DNA of 64,000 nt, taken from NCBI GenBank assembly GCA_003281405.1, contig QCCD01000005.1, positions 18,117 to 82,116 on the forward strand, written 5' to 3'. Both the position numbers and the translations under genes were made by a program. Below are positions 22,097 through 33,500 of the stretch, piece after piece; the stretch's first letter is position 1; every line of letters starts with the position of its first letter. The notes under the pieces are model-generated. The model searched no databases, had not been told where the DNA came from, and was given only the letters and a program-made list of their open reading frames with translations. The stretch comes from Prochlorococcus sp. AG-347-K16. Its GTDB lineage: Bacteria; Cyanobacteriota; Cyanobacteriia; PCC-6307; Cyanobiaceae.

Positions 22097-22240
22097 ATGA
22101 GTGAAAATTTGAATTCAAATAATAATAAAAATGAGGAGTTTAATCTTATTAATGAAGATATTGATTATAAAAATTTGATCACTAGACTTAAAGACATAAA
22201 ATCAACCATTGCTTTATTGGAAAAAATAATATTTAAATAA
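22097..22240 (+). CDS. Small protein, 47 aa (not in ORF track)
   Basis: ATG..TAA reads MSENLNSNNNKNEEFNLINEDIDYKNLITRLKDIKSTIALLEKIIFK; fills the gap upstream of the PBP gene. Confidence 0.5.
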   Translation: MSENLNSNNNKNEEFNLINEDIDYKNLITRLKDIKSTIALLEKIIFK

Positions 22241-22251
22241 TTTTTATATTT

Positions 22252-24045
22252 TTGATAAAAACAAGTTTTAATAAAAAATTTATTTCATTAAAGAGACAAC
22301 CTTTAGTCTTACTTACTTTTTCTTCTATTTCTTTTTTGTTGATTCTATTTAGGTTAATTTTTTTACAACTTTTGAATTATGAATCTTTTAAGGAGATGTC
22401 AGATGAGAATAGGATCAGACTTATTGCTTCACAGCCAATACGCGGAAGAATACTAGATAAAAATGGTTATGTTCTAGCAGATAGTAGAGTTAAATATTCT
22501 TTAATAGTAAAACCTCAATCTGTTAATAAAAGCAATTGGGAAAAACATAAATCAAACATTTCTAATTTGTTGAATATTGATGGTAATATAATTCAAAAAA
22601 AATATTCTGATGGTCTAAAAAATCAAAACTTTTCAGTAACTATTCTTGATGATTTAAATGTCGATCAATTAATAAAATTTAAAGAAAATGAATTGAATTT
22701 AATAAGTTTTGAAATAGCTACCAAATTAATTAGAAATTATCCTCATAAATCTCTTGCAGCCCATGTTATTGGTTATGCCCAGCCAATTACTGATTCGGAA
22801 TATAAATTCTTATCTAAGAAAGGTTATAAATTAAATGACTTAATAGGAAGAACAGGAATTGAATATGTTTATGAAGACTCTATCAGAGGTGAATGGGGTG
22901 GAGAAATGGTTGAAGTGAATTCATTAGGAAAATATCAAAGATCATTGGGTATAAAACCTTCAATACAAGGTAATGATGTTGAATTGACAATTGATTTAAA
23001 TTTGCAATTAGTTGCTGAGGAAGTTCTTAAAGATAAAAAAGCAGGGGCGATAATAGTAATGGATCCGAGAGATGGTGCAATAAGAGCGATGGCAAGTAAG
23101 CCTACCTTTGATTTGAATTTTTTTTCAAAGGATTTCAAGCCTGAAAAAGAATACAATAAGATATTTAATTCTCCAGACAAACCTCTTTTTAATAGAGCAT
23201 TAAATGCTTATGATCCTGGAAGTGTTTGGAAAATTGTGACTGCTTTAGCCGGCTTGGAAAGTGGAAAATTTCCTAGAGATACCATGTTAGATACAAAACC
23301 ATGTATAACTTATGGGAGTCAATGTTTTAGGGAACATAATGATTTAGGTTTTGGAGTAATAGGTTATGAAGATGCTTTAAGAGTTTCAAGTAATACATTT
23401 TTTTATCAAGTTGGATATGGTGTAGGGGTTGATGAAATGCATAAGCTCTCCAGAAAGCTTGGTTTTAATTCTTTATCTGGAATTGAAATTTCAGAACAAG
23501 AAAATCAAGGATTAGTAGCTAGTAGCGAATGGGTTGAGAAAGGTAGAGGATGGGGCGAACCAGGAACAACTCCTTGGGTCCCAGAAGATATTGCAAGTAT
23601 GTCTATCGGACAATTTGTTGTTCAAGTTACTCCTATTCAAATAGCTAGAGCTTATGCTGCTATTGCAAATGGAGGTTATTTAGTAACCCCACATTTGACA
23701 AAAAAACATGTAGAAAGTCTTTTAGATAATCAACGTAATCCAATTGACATTGATCCACAAAATATTCAATTAATAAAAAGTGGTCTCAGGAAAGTCGTAG
23801 AGTCTGGAACAGGAGTATCAATTAATTATGGAGTTTCAAATTTGCCTCCAATTTCAGGTAAAACTGGAACCGCTGAAGACGGTGAGGGTGGCTTAGATCA
23901 TGCTTGGTTTGTTTGTTTTACTCCCTCTGAAAAGAGTGAGTTACTAATAGTTGCTTTTGCACAAAATACGCCTGGTGGAGGATCTGTCCATGCGCTTCCA
24001 ATGGCTAGAAAAATTTTAAAAGTTTGGAATGAAAAAAATAGATAA
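22252..24045 (+). CDS. Penicillin-binding protein 2 / transpeptidase (MrdA-like)
   Basis: PIRGRILDKNGYVLA, DPGSVWK (SxxK), SSNTF (SxN), SGKTGTAE (KTG). Confidence 0.92.
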   Translation: MIKTSFNKKFISLKRQPLVLLTFSSISFLLILFRLIFLQLLNYESFKEMSDENRIRLIASQPIRGRILDKNGYVLADSRVKYSLIVKPQSVNKSNWEKHKSNISNLLNIDGNIIQKKYSDGLKNQNFSVTILDDLNVDQLIKFKENELNLISFEIATKLIRNYPHKSLAAHVIGYAQPITDSEYKFLSKKGYKLNDLIGRTGIEYVYEDSIRGEWGGEMVEVNSLGKYQRSLGIKPSIQGNDVELTIDLNLQLVAEEVLKDKKAGAIIVMDPRDGAIRAMASKPTFDLNFFSKDFKPEKEYNKIFNSPDKPLFNRALNAYDPGSVWKIVTALAGLESGKFPRDTMLDTKPCITYGSQCFREHNDLGFGVIGYEDALRVSSNTFFYQVGYGVGVDEMHKLSRKLGFNSLSGIEISEQENQGLVASSEWVEKGRGWGEPGTTPWVPEDIASMSIGQFVVQVTPIQIARAYAAIANGGYLVTPHLTKKHVESLLDNQRNPIDIDPQNIQLIKSGLRKVVESGTGVSINYGVSNLPPISGKTGTAEDGEGGLDHAWFVCFTPSEKSELLIVAFAQNTPGGGSVHALPMARKILKVWNEKNR

Positions 24046-24065
24046 TAATTTTTTGTTTTAAAAGT

Positions 24066-24590
24066 CTATGTTGTTAATTTTTTCATTTGTAAAAGTCTTT
24101 GAATAATATCTTCAATAGTTTTTGTATCTATAGGTTTACTATATGAAGATAAAAGTTGTCTCCCTAATACTTGACTTCCTAAATGTACCAATTGAATGCG
24201 TAATGAGGTCAACAATTCTAACCCTATACCACCAGAAAATGTTGCAATTGCAATCGGTTGACCATTAAATAAATTTCTAAAGTCATCTCCCGAAATAGAT
24301 AGCCACGCTATGAAGTTGGAGAGAATGGGAGGTATAGATCCATTATATTCAGGCGCACAAATTACCCACCTTTCAATCTTGAAAAGCTTTTGTTTTAACT
24401 CTACTATTTCATTTGGAATATTTTCTTTGCTGTGAATTCTTGGATTAAATAATGGAATATCAAGAGTGGTAAGATCTAAAATTTCAGAATTTATTTTAAG
24501 TTCATTACTTTTTTCAAAGAATTTTTCAGAAAGTTCTAGATTTTTCCCACAACTAGCTGAAATAATTATTAGATCTTTTGATTCAGTCAT
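24066..24590 (-). CDS. NADPH-dependent FMN reductase family protein
   Basis: Flavodoxin-like reductase with VICAPEYNGSIPPILSNFIAWLS. Confidence 0.88.
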   Translation of the reverse strand: MTESKDLIIISASCGKNLELSEKFFEKSNELKINSEILDLTTLDIPLFNPRIHSKENIPNEIVELKQKLFKIERWVICAPEYNGSIPPILSNFIAWLSISGDDFRNLFNGQPIAIATFSGGIGLELLTSLRIQLVHLGSQVLGRQLLSSYSKPIDTKTIEDIIQRLLQMKKLTT

Positions 24591-24607
24591 AAATAAGATA
24601 AGTAAAT

Positions 24608-26410
24608 TTAATAGTTAGCACCAGTTTTACGGTGATGAACTGCTGTTAGGCAATCGGATTTTAGTATATTACCGTGTAGTACTTCAGCGTATATTACCCA
24701 ATGATCTCCACATTCCATCCGTTCTTTTATGGACGCATCCAACCATGCTAAAGAGTTAGGAATTATTATCTGTTCATTAGGAGTTAATTCAATATTTAAA
24801 CCTTCGAATCTATCCTCACCTGGTGAAAAAGGTTTTGTGAATCTTTTCAAAGGTTCTTTAAAATCTTTTTCACTTAAAATATTTAATGCAAATGAATCTC
24901 CAACTTGAAGAAGAGACTCTACCGATCTATCTTTTGCTACTGCAATACTTAATCCCGGTGGAGAAAAACTTGCTTGACTAACCCAGGATGCAAGCATAGC
25001 TCCTCTGATATTATTCTCATTTTTTCCTTTAGAGGCAGTTAGAACACATAGTGAGCCAATTACTCTTCCAAGAGCTTGTAACTTTGGATCTGTTTTACTT
25101 GTAATCATTCCAGTATCTGATTTTCTAGATTTTTTCTTAGCTTTCTTGATAATTTTTCTCCCAAAGTGAGTTCCTATTTCTTCTAACTCTTTAATTTTTG
25201 GTTTATTTGGACTGAATTTAATTCTTATAGGATCAAAACTAAACTGAAAACCGCCGTCTTTTAATTTTGATTCAAGTAAATCAATCGCCTCGCCGCTCCA
25301 GCCAAAACTACCAAAAATCCCAACAGGTTTATCTCTATTGCCTTCTGATAACAATGTTCCTAGTGCACTTACTATAGGTGTTGGGGCGTGCCCCCCAAGA
25401 GTGGGAGATCCTATTAAATATCCATCAGCATTTTGGATGGATTTTATAAGTACATCACTTGATGTAAACTCACAATTAATACTTTCTACTTCAACAGAAG
25501 TTCTATTTATCCCTTTGGCTAAAGCATCCCCTATGGAGGCAGTATTTCCATAAGCACTTGCATAAATAAGAGCAATTTTAGGATTATTTGTTGAGAGATT
25601 TTCACTCCATCGAATGTAGTCATTTAAAAAGCTTTTTAAGCTATATTCGATAGCTGGACCGTGCAATGGTGCAATAGTTTTAATGTCATAATCTGCAATT
25701 TTTTCAGTTATTGATATCACTTGATTAGACATTGGTGCCATCAAACAATCATAAAAATGTTTTCTATCAATTTCTGTACTAATTCGATTTGTTTCAGACC
25801 AATATTCAGATGCAATGTGTGCAGAGAAAATTTTTTCACTTAAAAGTATTTCTTGATTACGTTCATAAATTATTAGTCCTCCAGGCCAACGTGCAGTTGG
25901 AATAGGAATTAACTCTAGTGAAATGTTGTCTAATTCTAAATTAAGTTCTTTCTTGATTATGTGAATTTCAGGTAATTGAATATCAATGAATTCTTTTAAG
26001 TTAGGATTTCTTTGATACCAAAGTTCACTAATAAGTTTATAACCTGGATTAGAGCAAGTAATAGTTATGTTTTGAAATTGGTTACTTATATTTTTTATAG
26101 TTTCAATAATTTGGGGATTAATATGACCAGAAATGAAGTTGATTTTATTTAATTTAAATTGATCGCAAAACTTAGAAATTACTTTATTAAATGAATTTAA
26201 ATATTGTTTCTCAGGTGGATGAATAATAAAAAGTTCCTCATTACTTCTAATGAAAAAAGTATTAAAAGAAGTTCCTTTTTCAAGGTTAAATTCAAGTTCA
26301 AATCTTTCTTTATTTTGGTCTAAGAATCTTACACAAGAAAAATTTTCGGTAATTTCAAATTTTGATAAGTTTTGATTTTCTGCAAGCAATTCTATATTGA
26401 TATTTGACAT
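24608..26410 (-). CDS. flv1: Flavodiiron protein, Flv1-like (non-canonical diiron ligands)
   Basis: beta-lactamase-like + flavodoxin (ASAYGNTASIGDALAKGI) + C-terminal flavin reductase domain. HxExDH motif replaced by GHINPQII. Confidence 0.88.
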   Translation of the reverse strand: MSNINIELLAENQNLSKFEITENFSCVRFLDQNKERFELEFNLEKGTSFNTFFIRSNEELFIIHPPEKQYLNSFNKVISKFCDQFKLNKINFISGHINPQIIETIKNISNQFQNITITCSNPGYKLISELWYQRNPNLKEFIDIQLPEIHIIKKELNLELDNISLELIPIPTARWPGGLIIYERNQEILLSEKIFSAHIASEYWSETNRISTEIDRKHFYDCLMAPMSNQVISITEKIADYDIKTIAPLHGPAIEYSLKSFLNDYIRWSENLSTNNPKIALIYASAYGNTASIGDALAKGINRTSVEVESINCEFTSSDVLIKSIQNADGYLIGSPTLGGHAPTPIVSALGTLLSEGNRDKPVGIFGSFGWSGEAIDLLESKLKDGGFQFSFDPIRIKFSPNKPKIKELEEIGTHFGRKIIKKAKKKSRKSDTGMITSKTDPKLQALGRVIGSLCVLTASKGKNENNIRGAMLASWVSQASFSPPGLSIAVAKDRSVESLLQVGDSFALNILSEKDFKEPLKRFTKPFSPGEDRFEGLNIELTPNEQIIIPNSLAWLDASIKERMECGDHWVIYAEVLHGNILKSDCLTAVHHRKTGANY

Positions 26411-26430
26411 TCTAAAGACTTATTTTTTTT

Positions 26431-28206
26431 TTAATAGTGATTAGCAACTTTTCTATGATGAACTGCTGTCTTGCATGATAAGTCAGAAACATTACCATTT
26501 TCAACAATTCCGTAAATTATCCAATGGTCTGGAGTCTCTAGCCTGGAACTAACTTTACAATCTAAAAAGGCGAGTGAATCTGAAAGAACTGGTCCTCCTT
26601 CAGCGATGTTGCTAATTACATCTACGTCTGCAAATCTATCAGCTCCAGGAGCAAATCTTTTTAAAAAATGTCTAAACATTTTTTGATAGTTATCTTCTCT
26701 CAGAATATTCACAACAAAACCTTTCCCAACTTGCATATATGATTCAATAGCTCTATCTTTTGCTACTGCAACTGTAATACCTGGTGGAGAAAAGCTTGCT
26801 TGACTAACCCAACTTGCGACCATTGCACTTTGTCTAAATGTAGAACCTTCGCCTTGGCTCGCTGTAACTACATATAATCCACCACTTAATCTACCTAACG
26901 CTTTATCTAAATTTGAATCAAGGCTCTTCATAGAGGCAATATTCTTCTTTTTATTGATCAATTGACCCAAGTCAGTTCCAGCTTCTTCAAATTGTTGATA
27001 AACAATGGGATCTGGAATATTTTTAACTCTTAAGGGAGAGAAAGCTTCTTTTTGACCAAGTTCTCTTAATTTATTTGCTAAGGAATCTATAGGTTCATCA
27101 TTTCCACCAAATGCATCATAAACTGCAGTAAATTGTTTTGGTTTTAGTGCTGCAAATAAAGTGCCGAGAGATTCTTTTAATTCATTATCTGAGTCTACTG
27201 GCCATGTGGGAATGACAACTGCTTTTGATTCGGAAATTAAACTTGTTAATTCTTGCGGGTCAGAAGATCTTAAATCAATTAACTGAACCTGAGCATCTGC
27301 TTTACTTATTCCATGAGATATCGCTTGACTTAGTCGATCACAATAACCATAGTCGCTTATGTAGCAGACTGACACAAAATCATTGCCTTTGCTTTTATTA
27401 CTACTCCATTCTAGATATTTTCCTTTCCAAAAATTTACCTGATTATGGAGCAAAGGTCCATGACCAACAGCTATTGTTTTTAATTCGGGTAGCTTATCTA
27501 TTCTTTTAATTGCCTGTATAACGCTCCTAGCGTTTGGACCCATAAGGCAATCGTAATAAAAACGGAAATCGTCGTATATTTCTTTTTGATCAGTGTCAAA
27601 GAATTCGTCAGAACAATAATGGAGTCCAAATGCATCGCATGTGTAGAGAACATTTGTGCTGTGATCATATGAAAATATGGTATCTGGCCAATGTAAATTT
27701 GGTGCACTTATAAATTCAATATTATGTTCTAAACCACTATCAGGATTAGTTCCAAGATTTAAAAACTCTCCACTCTTAACTTCAAGACGTTTAAAGGGAA
27801 TATGTATTTGGTCTTCAATAAATTTGAGAGCTAATTTTGATCCAACTAGTGTGATATTTTGGTTTAATTCTAAAAGATTACCTATTAAACCAGAATGATC
27901 AGGTTCTGTATGGCTAGTAATTAGATAATCAACTTCTTGCGGATTTACCTTTTTCAGTAATTCTTCAAACCATAATTCTTCGAACTTTGCGTGACTAGTA
28001 TCGATGATTGCTAGTTTCTCGCCTTTAATAATAAAACTATTGTACGTAGTTCCATTTCTTAAACCAAATTCAATATCGAATCTACTGCGATCCCAATCCA
28101 AAGATCTTATGGCACAAGAATCATTAGCAAAGTGTTGAGATTGAACCGTTAACTTATTATTTGTTTGTGCCAATTTAGAATTACTTGTCTGGGCAGAGGC
28201 TATCAT
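26431..28206 (-). CDS. flv3: Flavodiiron protein, Flv3-like (canonical diiron ligands)
   Basis: TSHTEPDHSG (HxExDH), CDAFG, GHGPLLH, flavodoxin domain, C-terminal flavin reductase domain. Confidence 0.88.
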   Translation of the reverse strand: MIASAQTSNSKLAQTNNKLTVQSQHFANDSCAIRSLDWDRSRFDIEFGLRNGTTYNSFIIKGEKLAIIDTSHAKFEELWFEELLKKVNPQEVDYLITSHTEPDHSGLIGNLLELNQNITLVGSKLALKFIEDQIHIPFKRLEVKSGEFLNLGTNPDSGLEHNIEFISAPNLHWPDTIFSYDHSTNVLYTCDAFGLHYCSDEFFDTDQKEIYDDFRFYYDCLMGPNARSVIQAIKRIDKLPELKTIAVGHGPLLHNQVNFWKGKYLEWSSNKSKGNDFVSVCYISDYGYCDRLSQAISHGISKADAQVQLIDLRSSDPQELTSLISESKAVVIPTWPVDSDNELKESLGTLFAALKPKQFTAVYDAFGGNDEPIDSLANKLRELGQKEAFSPLRVKNIPDPIVYQQFEEAGTDLGQLINKKKNIASMKSLDSNLDKALGRLSGGLYVVTASQGEGSTFRQSAMVASWVSQASFSPPGITVAVAKDRAIESYMQVGKGFVVNILREDNYQKMFRHFLKRFAPGADRFADVDVISNIAEGGPVLSDSLAFLDCKVSSRLETPDHWIIYGIVENGNVSDLSCKTAVHHRKVANHY

Positions 28207-28325
28207 AGAATAATTAGCTTTATAAATTTACTTTAGTTATATAGAATATAAATTCGCGTGATTATCTTTGCGAAATAACCGAAATTACGCTTTTCTTTAA
28301 TTTTTAATCTTCTTATTCTGGATAA

Positions 28326-30986
28326 ATGAGATCTCAACTAATTAAAAAAATAGTGACTGGAGATGAGATAAGAAAAGCTTTTTTAAAATTTTACAGTGAA
28401 AAATTTCATAAAGTCATTCCTAGTGCATCTTTGATTCCAGATGACCCTACGGTTATGCTCACAATTGCTGGAATGCTACCTTTTAAACCAGTTTTTTTAG
28501 GTTTAAAAGAAAGACCATCAAAAAGGGCTACATCTAGCCAAAAGTGCATCAGAACAAATGATATAGAAAACGTTGGAGTTACAGCAAGACACCACACTTT
28601 TTTTGAAATGCTTGGTAATTTTTCTTTTGGAGATTATTTTAAACGAGAGGCTATTCAATGGGCTTGGGAATTAGTTACTAATATTTATCAACTTTCAGTT
28701 GAAAATATAATTGTGAGTGTTTTTCACGAAGACGAAGAGTCTGCAGAAATTTGGAGAGATGAAATTGGTATTCATCCAGATAGGATTGTGAAACTAGGAG
28801 AGGAAGATAATTTTTGGTCATCTGGCAAAACAGGTCCATGTGGACCTTGTTCAGAACTTTATTATGATTTTCATCCTGAAAAGGGTCTGCAGAATATTGA
28901 TTTAGAAGATGGAGATCGTTTTATTGAATTTTATAATCTTGTTTTTATGCAATATAATCGTGATCCTAATGGAAAATTGACAGATTTAAAATTTAAAAAT
29001 ATTGATACAGGAATGGGTCTTGAAAGGATGGCTCAAATACTACAAAAAAAGCAAAATAATTATGAGACAGATTTAATTTTTCCTATCATTCAAAAAATTT
29101 GTGAGATTGCAAATATTGATTATTTTTCTTCAGATGATAAAAACAAAATTTCTTTAAAAATCATTGGTGATCATACAAGAGCTGTTATTCATTTGATTTC
29201 TGATGGAGTAGTAGCAAGTAATCTCGGCAGGGGATATATATTAAGAAGGCTTATTAGAAGAATGGTCAGACATGGGAGATTATTAGGAATAACAAATGAA
29301 TTTTTACCTCATATTGCTACTGTAGGGATTAATTTAATGCAAAATAATTATCCTGATTTAAAAAATAATAATGATTTAATTTTGAATGAGATAAAAATTG
29401 AAGAAATAAGATTTAGGGAAACTCTCGAAAGAGGAGAGAAATTGCTAGATGAGATAATTTCTTCAGGGCAGAAATTAATTTCTGGGTTTAAAGCTTTTGA
29501 ACTTTATGATACTTATGGATTTCCTCTAGAACTTACTTTAGAAATTGCAGAAGAAAATAGTATCAGTGTAGATGTAAAGGGTTTTGAAGAAGAAATGAAT
29601 ACACAAAAAGAGAGAGCTAAAGCTGCTTCAAGTAATATTGATTTGACATTAGAGGGATCATTAGAGCGAGAAATAGATCTTTTTAATAAAACTGTTTTTA
29701 ATGGTTATGATTCACTTCTTTCCGAAGCTGAAATAAAGGGTATATTCTTGGATTCAAAATTAGTTAAGCAAGCAAGTGAAGGTCAGAAAGTTTTAATTGT
29801 TCTTGATCAGACCACTTTTTATGGAGAATCTGGTGGGCAAGTTGGCGATATTGGAACGATATTTTCAAAAGATGTAGAGGTCTTGGTTAATAATGTTATT
29901 CGAAAGAAAAATGTTTTTTTACATTATGGAACGATCAAAAAAGGAATATTAATTATTGGACAAAAAGTTAATACTAATGTTAGCTCTACTAATAGAGCTA
30001 AGGCTGCTGCAAATCATACAGCTACTCATTTATTACAATCTGCACTTAAATCAGTTGTTAATGAAAGTGTTGGACAGAAAGGTTCATTAGTAGCCTTCAA
30101 TAAATTACGATTTGACTTTAATTCCTCTAATCCTATTTCAAAAGATCAAATTTCTAAGATTGAGCTTTTAGTTAACTCTTGGATCATGGAAAATCATGCC
30201 CTAGAAATAAAAAATATGTCCAAAAGTGAGGCTCTTGAAAAGGGCGCAGTCGCCATGTTTGGAGAAAAATATGATGATGAAGTGCGTGTTGTTAATGTGC
30301 CAGGTGTTTCAATGGAACTTTGTGGTGGCACACATGTTAAAACCACATCCGAATTAGGTTCTTTTAAAATAATTAGTGAGGAAGGGATCTCAGCCGGAGT
30401 AAGAAGAATCGAAGCATTATCAGGCAAATCAGCATTAGACTATTTCAGTGATAGAAATGCTTTAGTAAATCAATTAAGTGATTTGTTAAAAGCAAATCCT
30501 AATCAACTTTTTGAGAGGGTTAATAATTTGCAAGCAGAGCTTATTAATAAGAATAAAGAGATACAAAAAATGAAAGATGAAATTGCATATTTTAAATACT
30601 CTTCTATAAAATCATCCGCAGAAATAGTAAACTCTTTTTCAATTTTAGTAAATCAGATTGATGGCTTAGATGGGAATTCTTTGCAATCTGCAGCACTTAA
30701 TTTAACTTCTCATTTGGGCAATAAAGCAATAGTGATTCTTGGGGGAATACCAAATCCAGAAAATAGAAAGTTGTTATTTGTAGTTTCATTAGGTGATGAT
30801 TCAGTAAAAATAGGATTGCATGCAGGAAAATTAATTAATGAAATTGCAAGAATTTGTTCAGGAGGTGGAGGAGGAAAGCCTAACTTTGCTCAAGCAGGTG
30901 CTAAAGATATTGATAAGTTAAGTGATGCTTTAGATTATGCTAAAAATCATTTGCACAAAATATTAGATAGTCATTCTGATAAATAA
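28326..30986 (+). CDS. alaS: Alanyl-tRNA synthetase
   Basis: 886 aa; [69 protein letters not shown]. Confidence 0.98.
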   Translation: MRSQLIKKIVTGDEIRKAFLKFYSEKFHKVIPSASLIPDDPTVMLTIAGMLPFKPVFLGLKERPSKRATSSQKCIRTNDIENVGVTARHHTFFEMLGNFSFGDYFKREAIQWAWELVTNIYQLSVENIIVSVFHEDEESAEIWRDEIGIHPDRIVKLGEEDNFWSSGKTGPCGPCSELYYDFHPEKGLQNIDLEDGDRFIEFYNLVFMQYNRDPNGKLTDLKFKNIDTGMGLERMAQILQKKQNNYETDLIFPIIQKICEIANIDYFSSDDKNKISLKIIGDHTRAVIHLISDGVVASNLGRGYILRRLIRRMVRHGRLLGITNEFLPHIATVGINLMQNNYPDLKNNNDLILNEIKIEEIRFRETLERGEKLLDEIISSGQKLISGFKAFELYDTYGFPLELTLEIAEENSISVDVKGFEEEMNTQKERAKAASSNIDLTLEGSLEREIDLFNKTVFNGYDSLLSEAEIKGIFLDSKLVKQASEGQKVLIVLDQTTFYGESGGQVGDIGTIFSKDVEVLVNNVIRKKNVFLHYGTIKKGILIIGQKVNTNVSSTNRAKAAANHTATHLLQSALKSVVNESVGQKGSLVAFNKLRFDFNSSNPISKDQISKIELLVNSWIMENHALEIKNMSKSEALEKGAVAMFGEKYDDEVRVVNVPGVSMELCGGTHVKTTSELGSFKIISEEGISAGVRRIEALSGKSALDYFSDRNALVNQLSDLLKANPNQLFERVNNLQAELINKNKEIQKMKDEIAYFKYSSIKSSAEIVNSFSILVNQIDGLDGNSLQSAALNLTSHLGNKAIVILGGIPNPENRKLLFVVSLGDDSVKIGLHAGKLINEIARICSGGGGGKPNFAQAGAKDIDKLSDALDYAKNHLHKILDSHSDK

Positions 30987-32917
30987 CTACTTTTTCTGAG
31001 ACTAATTTCTATTTGATCCATTAATTTCCTTGCTTCTTCGATAGTTAATTTTTTTTGATCAATTGCTGATTCAGTATTAATTCTTATAGATTCAACCAAA
31101 GAAGCTGAACTGTAATCCAATAATTGTAAAATTTCAGATTTACTGTTCTCTTTAATAATATTTTTGACCTTATATGAATTATCTTGATTTATATCTATAT
31201 GAACAATGTTTGTATTGCCAAATAAATTGTGCAAGTTTCCTAATGCTTCTTGATAAGCTCCTGTCATAAAAATTCCAATTAGATAATCTTTATTTTCCTC
31301 TGGCTTATGTAAATTTAGTAATGATTTAATTTTTCCATCATCAATAAAATTATTTAGTTTCCCATCTGAATCACAAGTTAAATCTGCAAAGTTCCCTTTG
31401 CAGAATGGCTCCTCTAAGTGCCTATGTATTGGCACTATTGGGAAAATCTGATTTATTGCCCAGCTATCGGGGATTGATTTAAAAATAGATAAATTTGCAT
31501 AATAAGTTGATGCAAGAGTTTCTGTAATTTCAGATAAATCAGGGTGATTGATTTCATCATTATTCAGGTTATTAGAAATTTCTTTTGCGCAAGCCCAAGT
31601 AAGTTCTTCGGCATAAGCTCTTTCTGCCAAACTTAAAAATCCTAATCTAAAAGCGACTAAGCAATCTTCTTTAAACTTTTTTGCGTCATTCCATAGTTCA
31701 ATTATTTGAGATAAATTTATTTTTTTATTTTTAAGTTTTTTTAATTCATAGAAAGTTTCAAGTAAATTTGAAATTATTAATTGTTGATTTTTTTTATCAA
31801 AAATTTGTATTTTGGAACTGACATGGCTTGTTCCTAAGACATTAAAAATTAAAACTGAACAATGACTAATTATTGCTCTTCCACTTTCTGAGATTATGAT
31901 TGGATGCTTGATATTATTTAATTCACATGAATCCTTAATAGTTGCAATTACATCGTTAGCATAATTTTGGAGAGAATAATTAGTAGAAGTGTTGGAGGAG
32001 GTTTTAGTTCCATCAAAATCTATCCCTAATCCTCCCCCAACGTCGATATATTGCATTGGGGCTCCTAGTTTGCATAGTTCAACATATATTTGACTTGCTT
32101 CTTGTAATGCGTCTTTGATCACAGCAATATCACTTATTTGACTTCCTATATGAAAATGGAGCAATTTCATTTCGTTGATAAGATTTGCTTCTTTTAGTTC
32201 TTTTATTGTCGACATAATTTCTGGGATTGATAATCCAAATTTGGAATTATCTCCAATAGATTTACCCCACCTACCACTACTTTTACTTGATAACTTTGCT
32301 CTAATTCCTATTAATGGAGTCGCTTTAAGTTCTTGAACTGCTTGAATAATTCTTTTTACCTCATCTCGTTGTTCTATGACTATTATTGGATTTTTGCCAA
32401 GTTTTCTGGCCAAAGTAGCAATCTCAATATATTTCTTATCTTTATATCCGTTGCATATTAATAATGAATTTTGGTTTTCAAGAAGTGCAAGGCCAATTAA
32501 TAGTTCTGATTTACTTCCTACTTCTAAACCAAAATTCCATTGACTACCAAACTCTATTATCTTTTCTAGGACATTTTTCTGTTGATTACATTTGACGGGA
32601 AAAACGCCTTGATAAATGTTCTTATATTTATAGGTTTTTATTGCTTTTAAAAAAGAGTCATGTAATGCATTTATGCGATCTTTCAAGATATCATTAAACC
32701 TTATGATTAATGGAGGATTTACTTCTCTACTTTTAAGTTCTTTGACAAGCTTAAAAAGATCAATCTTATTTTCAGATTTTATATCTTTAGTTACTGATAT
32801 ATTTCCTTTGGAATTTATAGAAAAATATTTATCTCCCCATTTGTCTATGTTGTAAGTCGAAATACTATCTTCAATAGTCCAAATATTCTTTAATTTTTTC
32901 GGCTCAAAATTGGTCAA
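30971..32917 (-). CDS. speA: Biosynthetic arginine decarboxylase
   Basis: 648 aa PLP-dependent SpeA pattern: [50 protein letters not shown]. Confidence 0.96.
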   Translation of the reverse strand: MTNFEPKKLKNIWTIEDSISTYNIDKWGDKYFSINSKGNISVTKDIKSENKIDLFKLVKELKSREVNPPLIIRFNDILKDRINALHDSFLKAIKTYKYKNIYQGVFPVKCNQQKNVLEKIIEFGSQWNFGLEVGSKSELLIGLALLENQNSLLICNGYKDKKYIEIATLARKLGKNPIIVIEQRDEVKRIIQAVQELKATPLIGIRAKLSSKSSGRWGKSIGDNSKFGLSIPEIMSTIKELKEANLINEMKLLHFHIGSQISDIAVIKDALQEASQIYVELCKLGAPMQYIDVGGGLGIDFDGTKTSSNTSTNYSLQNYANDVIATIKDSCELNNIKHPIIISESGRAIISHCSVLIFNVLGTSHVSSKIQIFDKKNQQLIISNLLETFYELKKLKNKKINLSQIIELWNDAKKFKEDCLVAFRLGFLSLAERAYAEELTWACAKEISNNLNNDEINHPDLSEITETLASTYYANLSIFKSIPDSWAINQIFPIVPIHRHLEEPFCKGNFADLTCDSDGKLNNFIDDGKIKSLLNLHKPEENKDYLIGIFMTGAYQEALGNLHNLFGNTNIVHIDINQDNSYKVKNIIKENSKSEILQLLDYSSASLVESIRINTESAIDQKKLTIEEARKLMDQIEISLRKSSYLSE

Positions 32918-33038
32918 TTTATGTTTTAGTGATTAATAAATGCTTTTGAAAATAACTCAAAACAATATTTTTATTTTAATGATTACTTGCCAAGTTACCA
33001 CCCAAAAGTTGAATATACATAGAGTGATTATTAACTAA

Positions 33039-33497
33039 ATGACAAAAGAGAGAACCTTTATTGCAATTAAACCAGATGGAGTTCAAAGAGGATATGTTGC
33101 TGAGATTATTGGCAGATTTGAAAAAAAAGGATTTAAATTGGTTGGATTAAAGCAATTAATTCCCTCAAAAGATCTTGCTCAAAATCATTATGGAGTACAT
33201 AAGGAAAGACCCTTTTTTGGTGATTTAGTAGACTTTATTTCAAGTGGTCCTGTTGTAGCAATGGTGTGGGAAGGCGAAGGAGTTATTTTGAGTGCTAGAA
33301 AACTAATAGGTGCAACAAAACCTCTGGAAGCAGAGCCCGGAACAATTAGAGGTGATTTAGCTATTGATATTGGAAGGAACATTATACATGGTTCTGATGG
33401 AGAAGATACAGCAAAATTTGAAATTGATCTATGGTTTAACGAAGATGAATTATGTGAGTGGGAAACTTCTGATTCGAAATGGCGCTCAGAAAATTAA
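33039..33497 (+). CDS. ndk: Nucleoside diphosphate kinase
   Basis: [33 protein letters not shown]. Confidence 0.98.
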   Translation: MTKERTFIAIKPDGVQRGYVAEIIGRFEKKGFKLVGLKQLIPSKDLAQNHYGVHKERPFFGDLVDFISSGPVVAMVWEGEGVILSARKLIGATKPLEAEPGTIRGDLAIDIGRNIIHGSDGEDTAKFEIDLWFNEDELCEWETSDSKWRSEN

Positions 33498-33500
33498 AAT

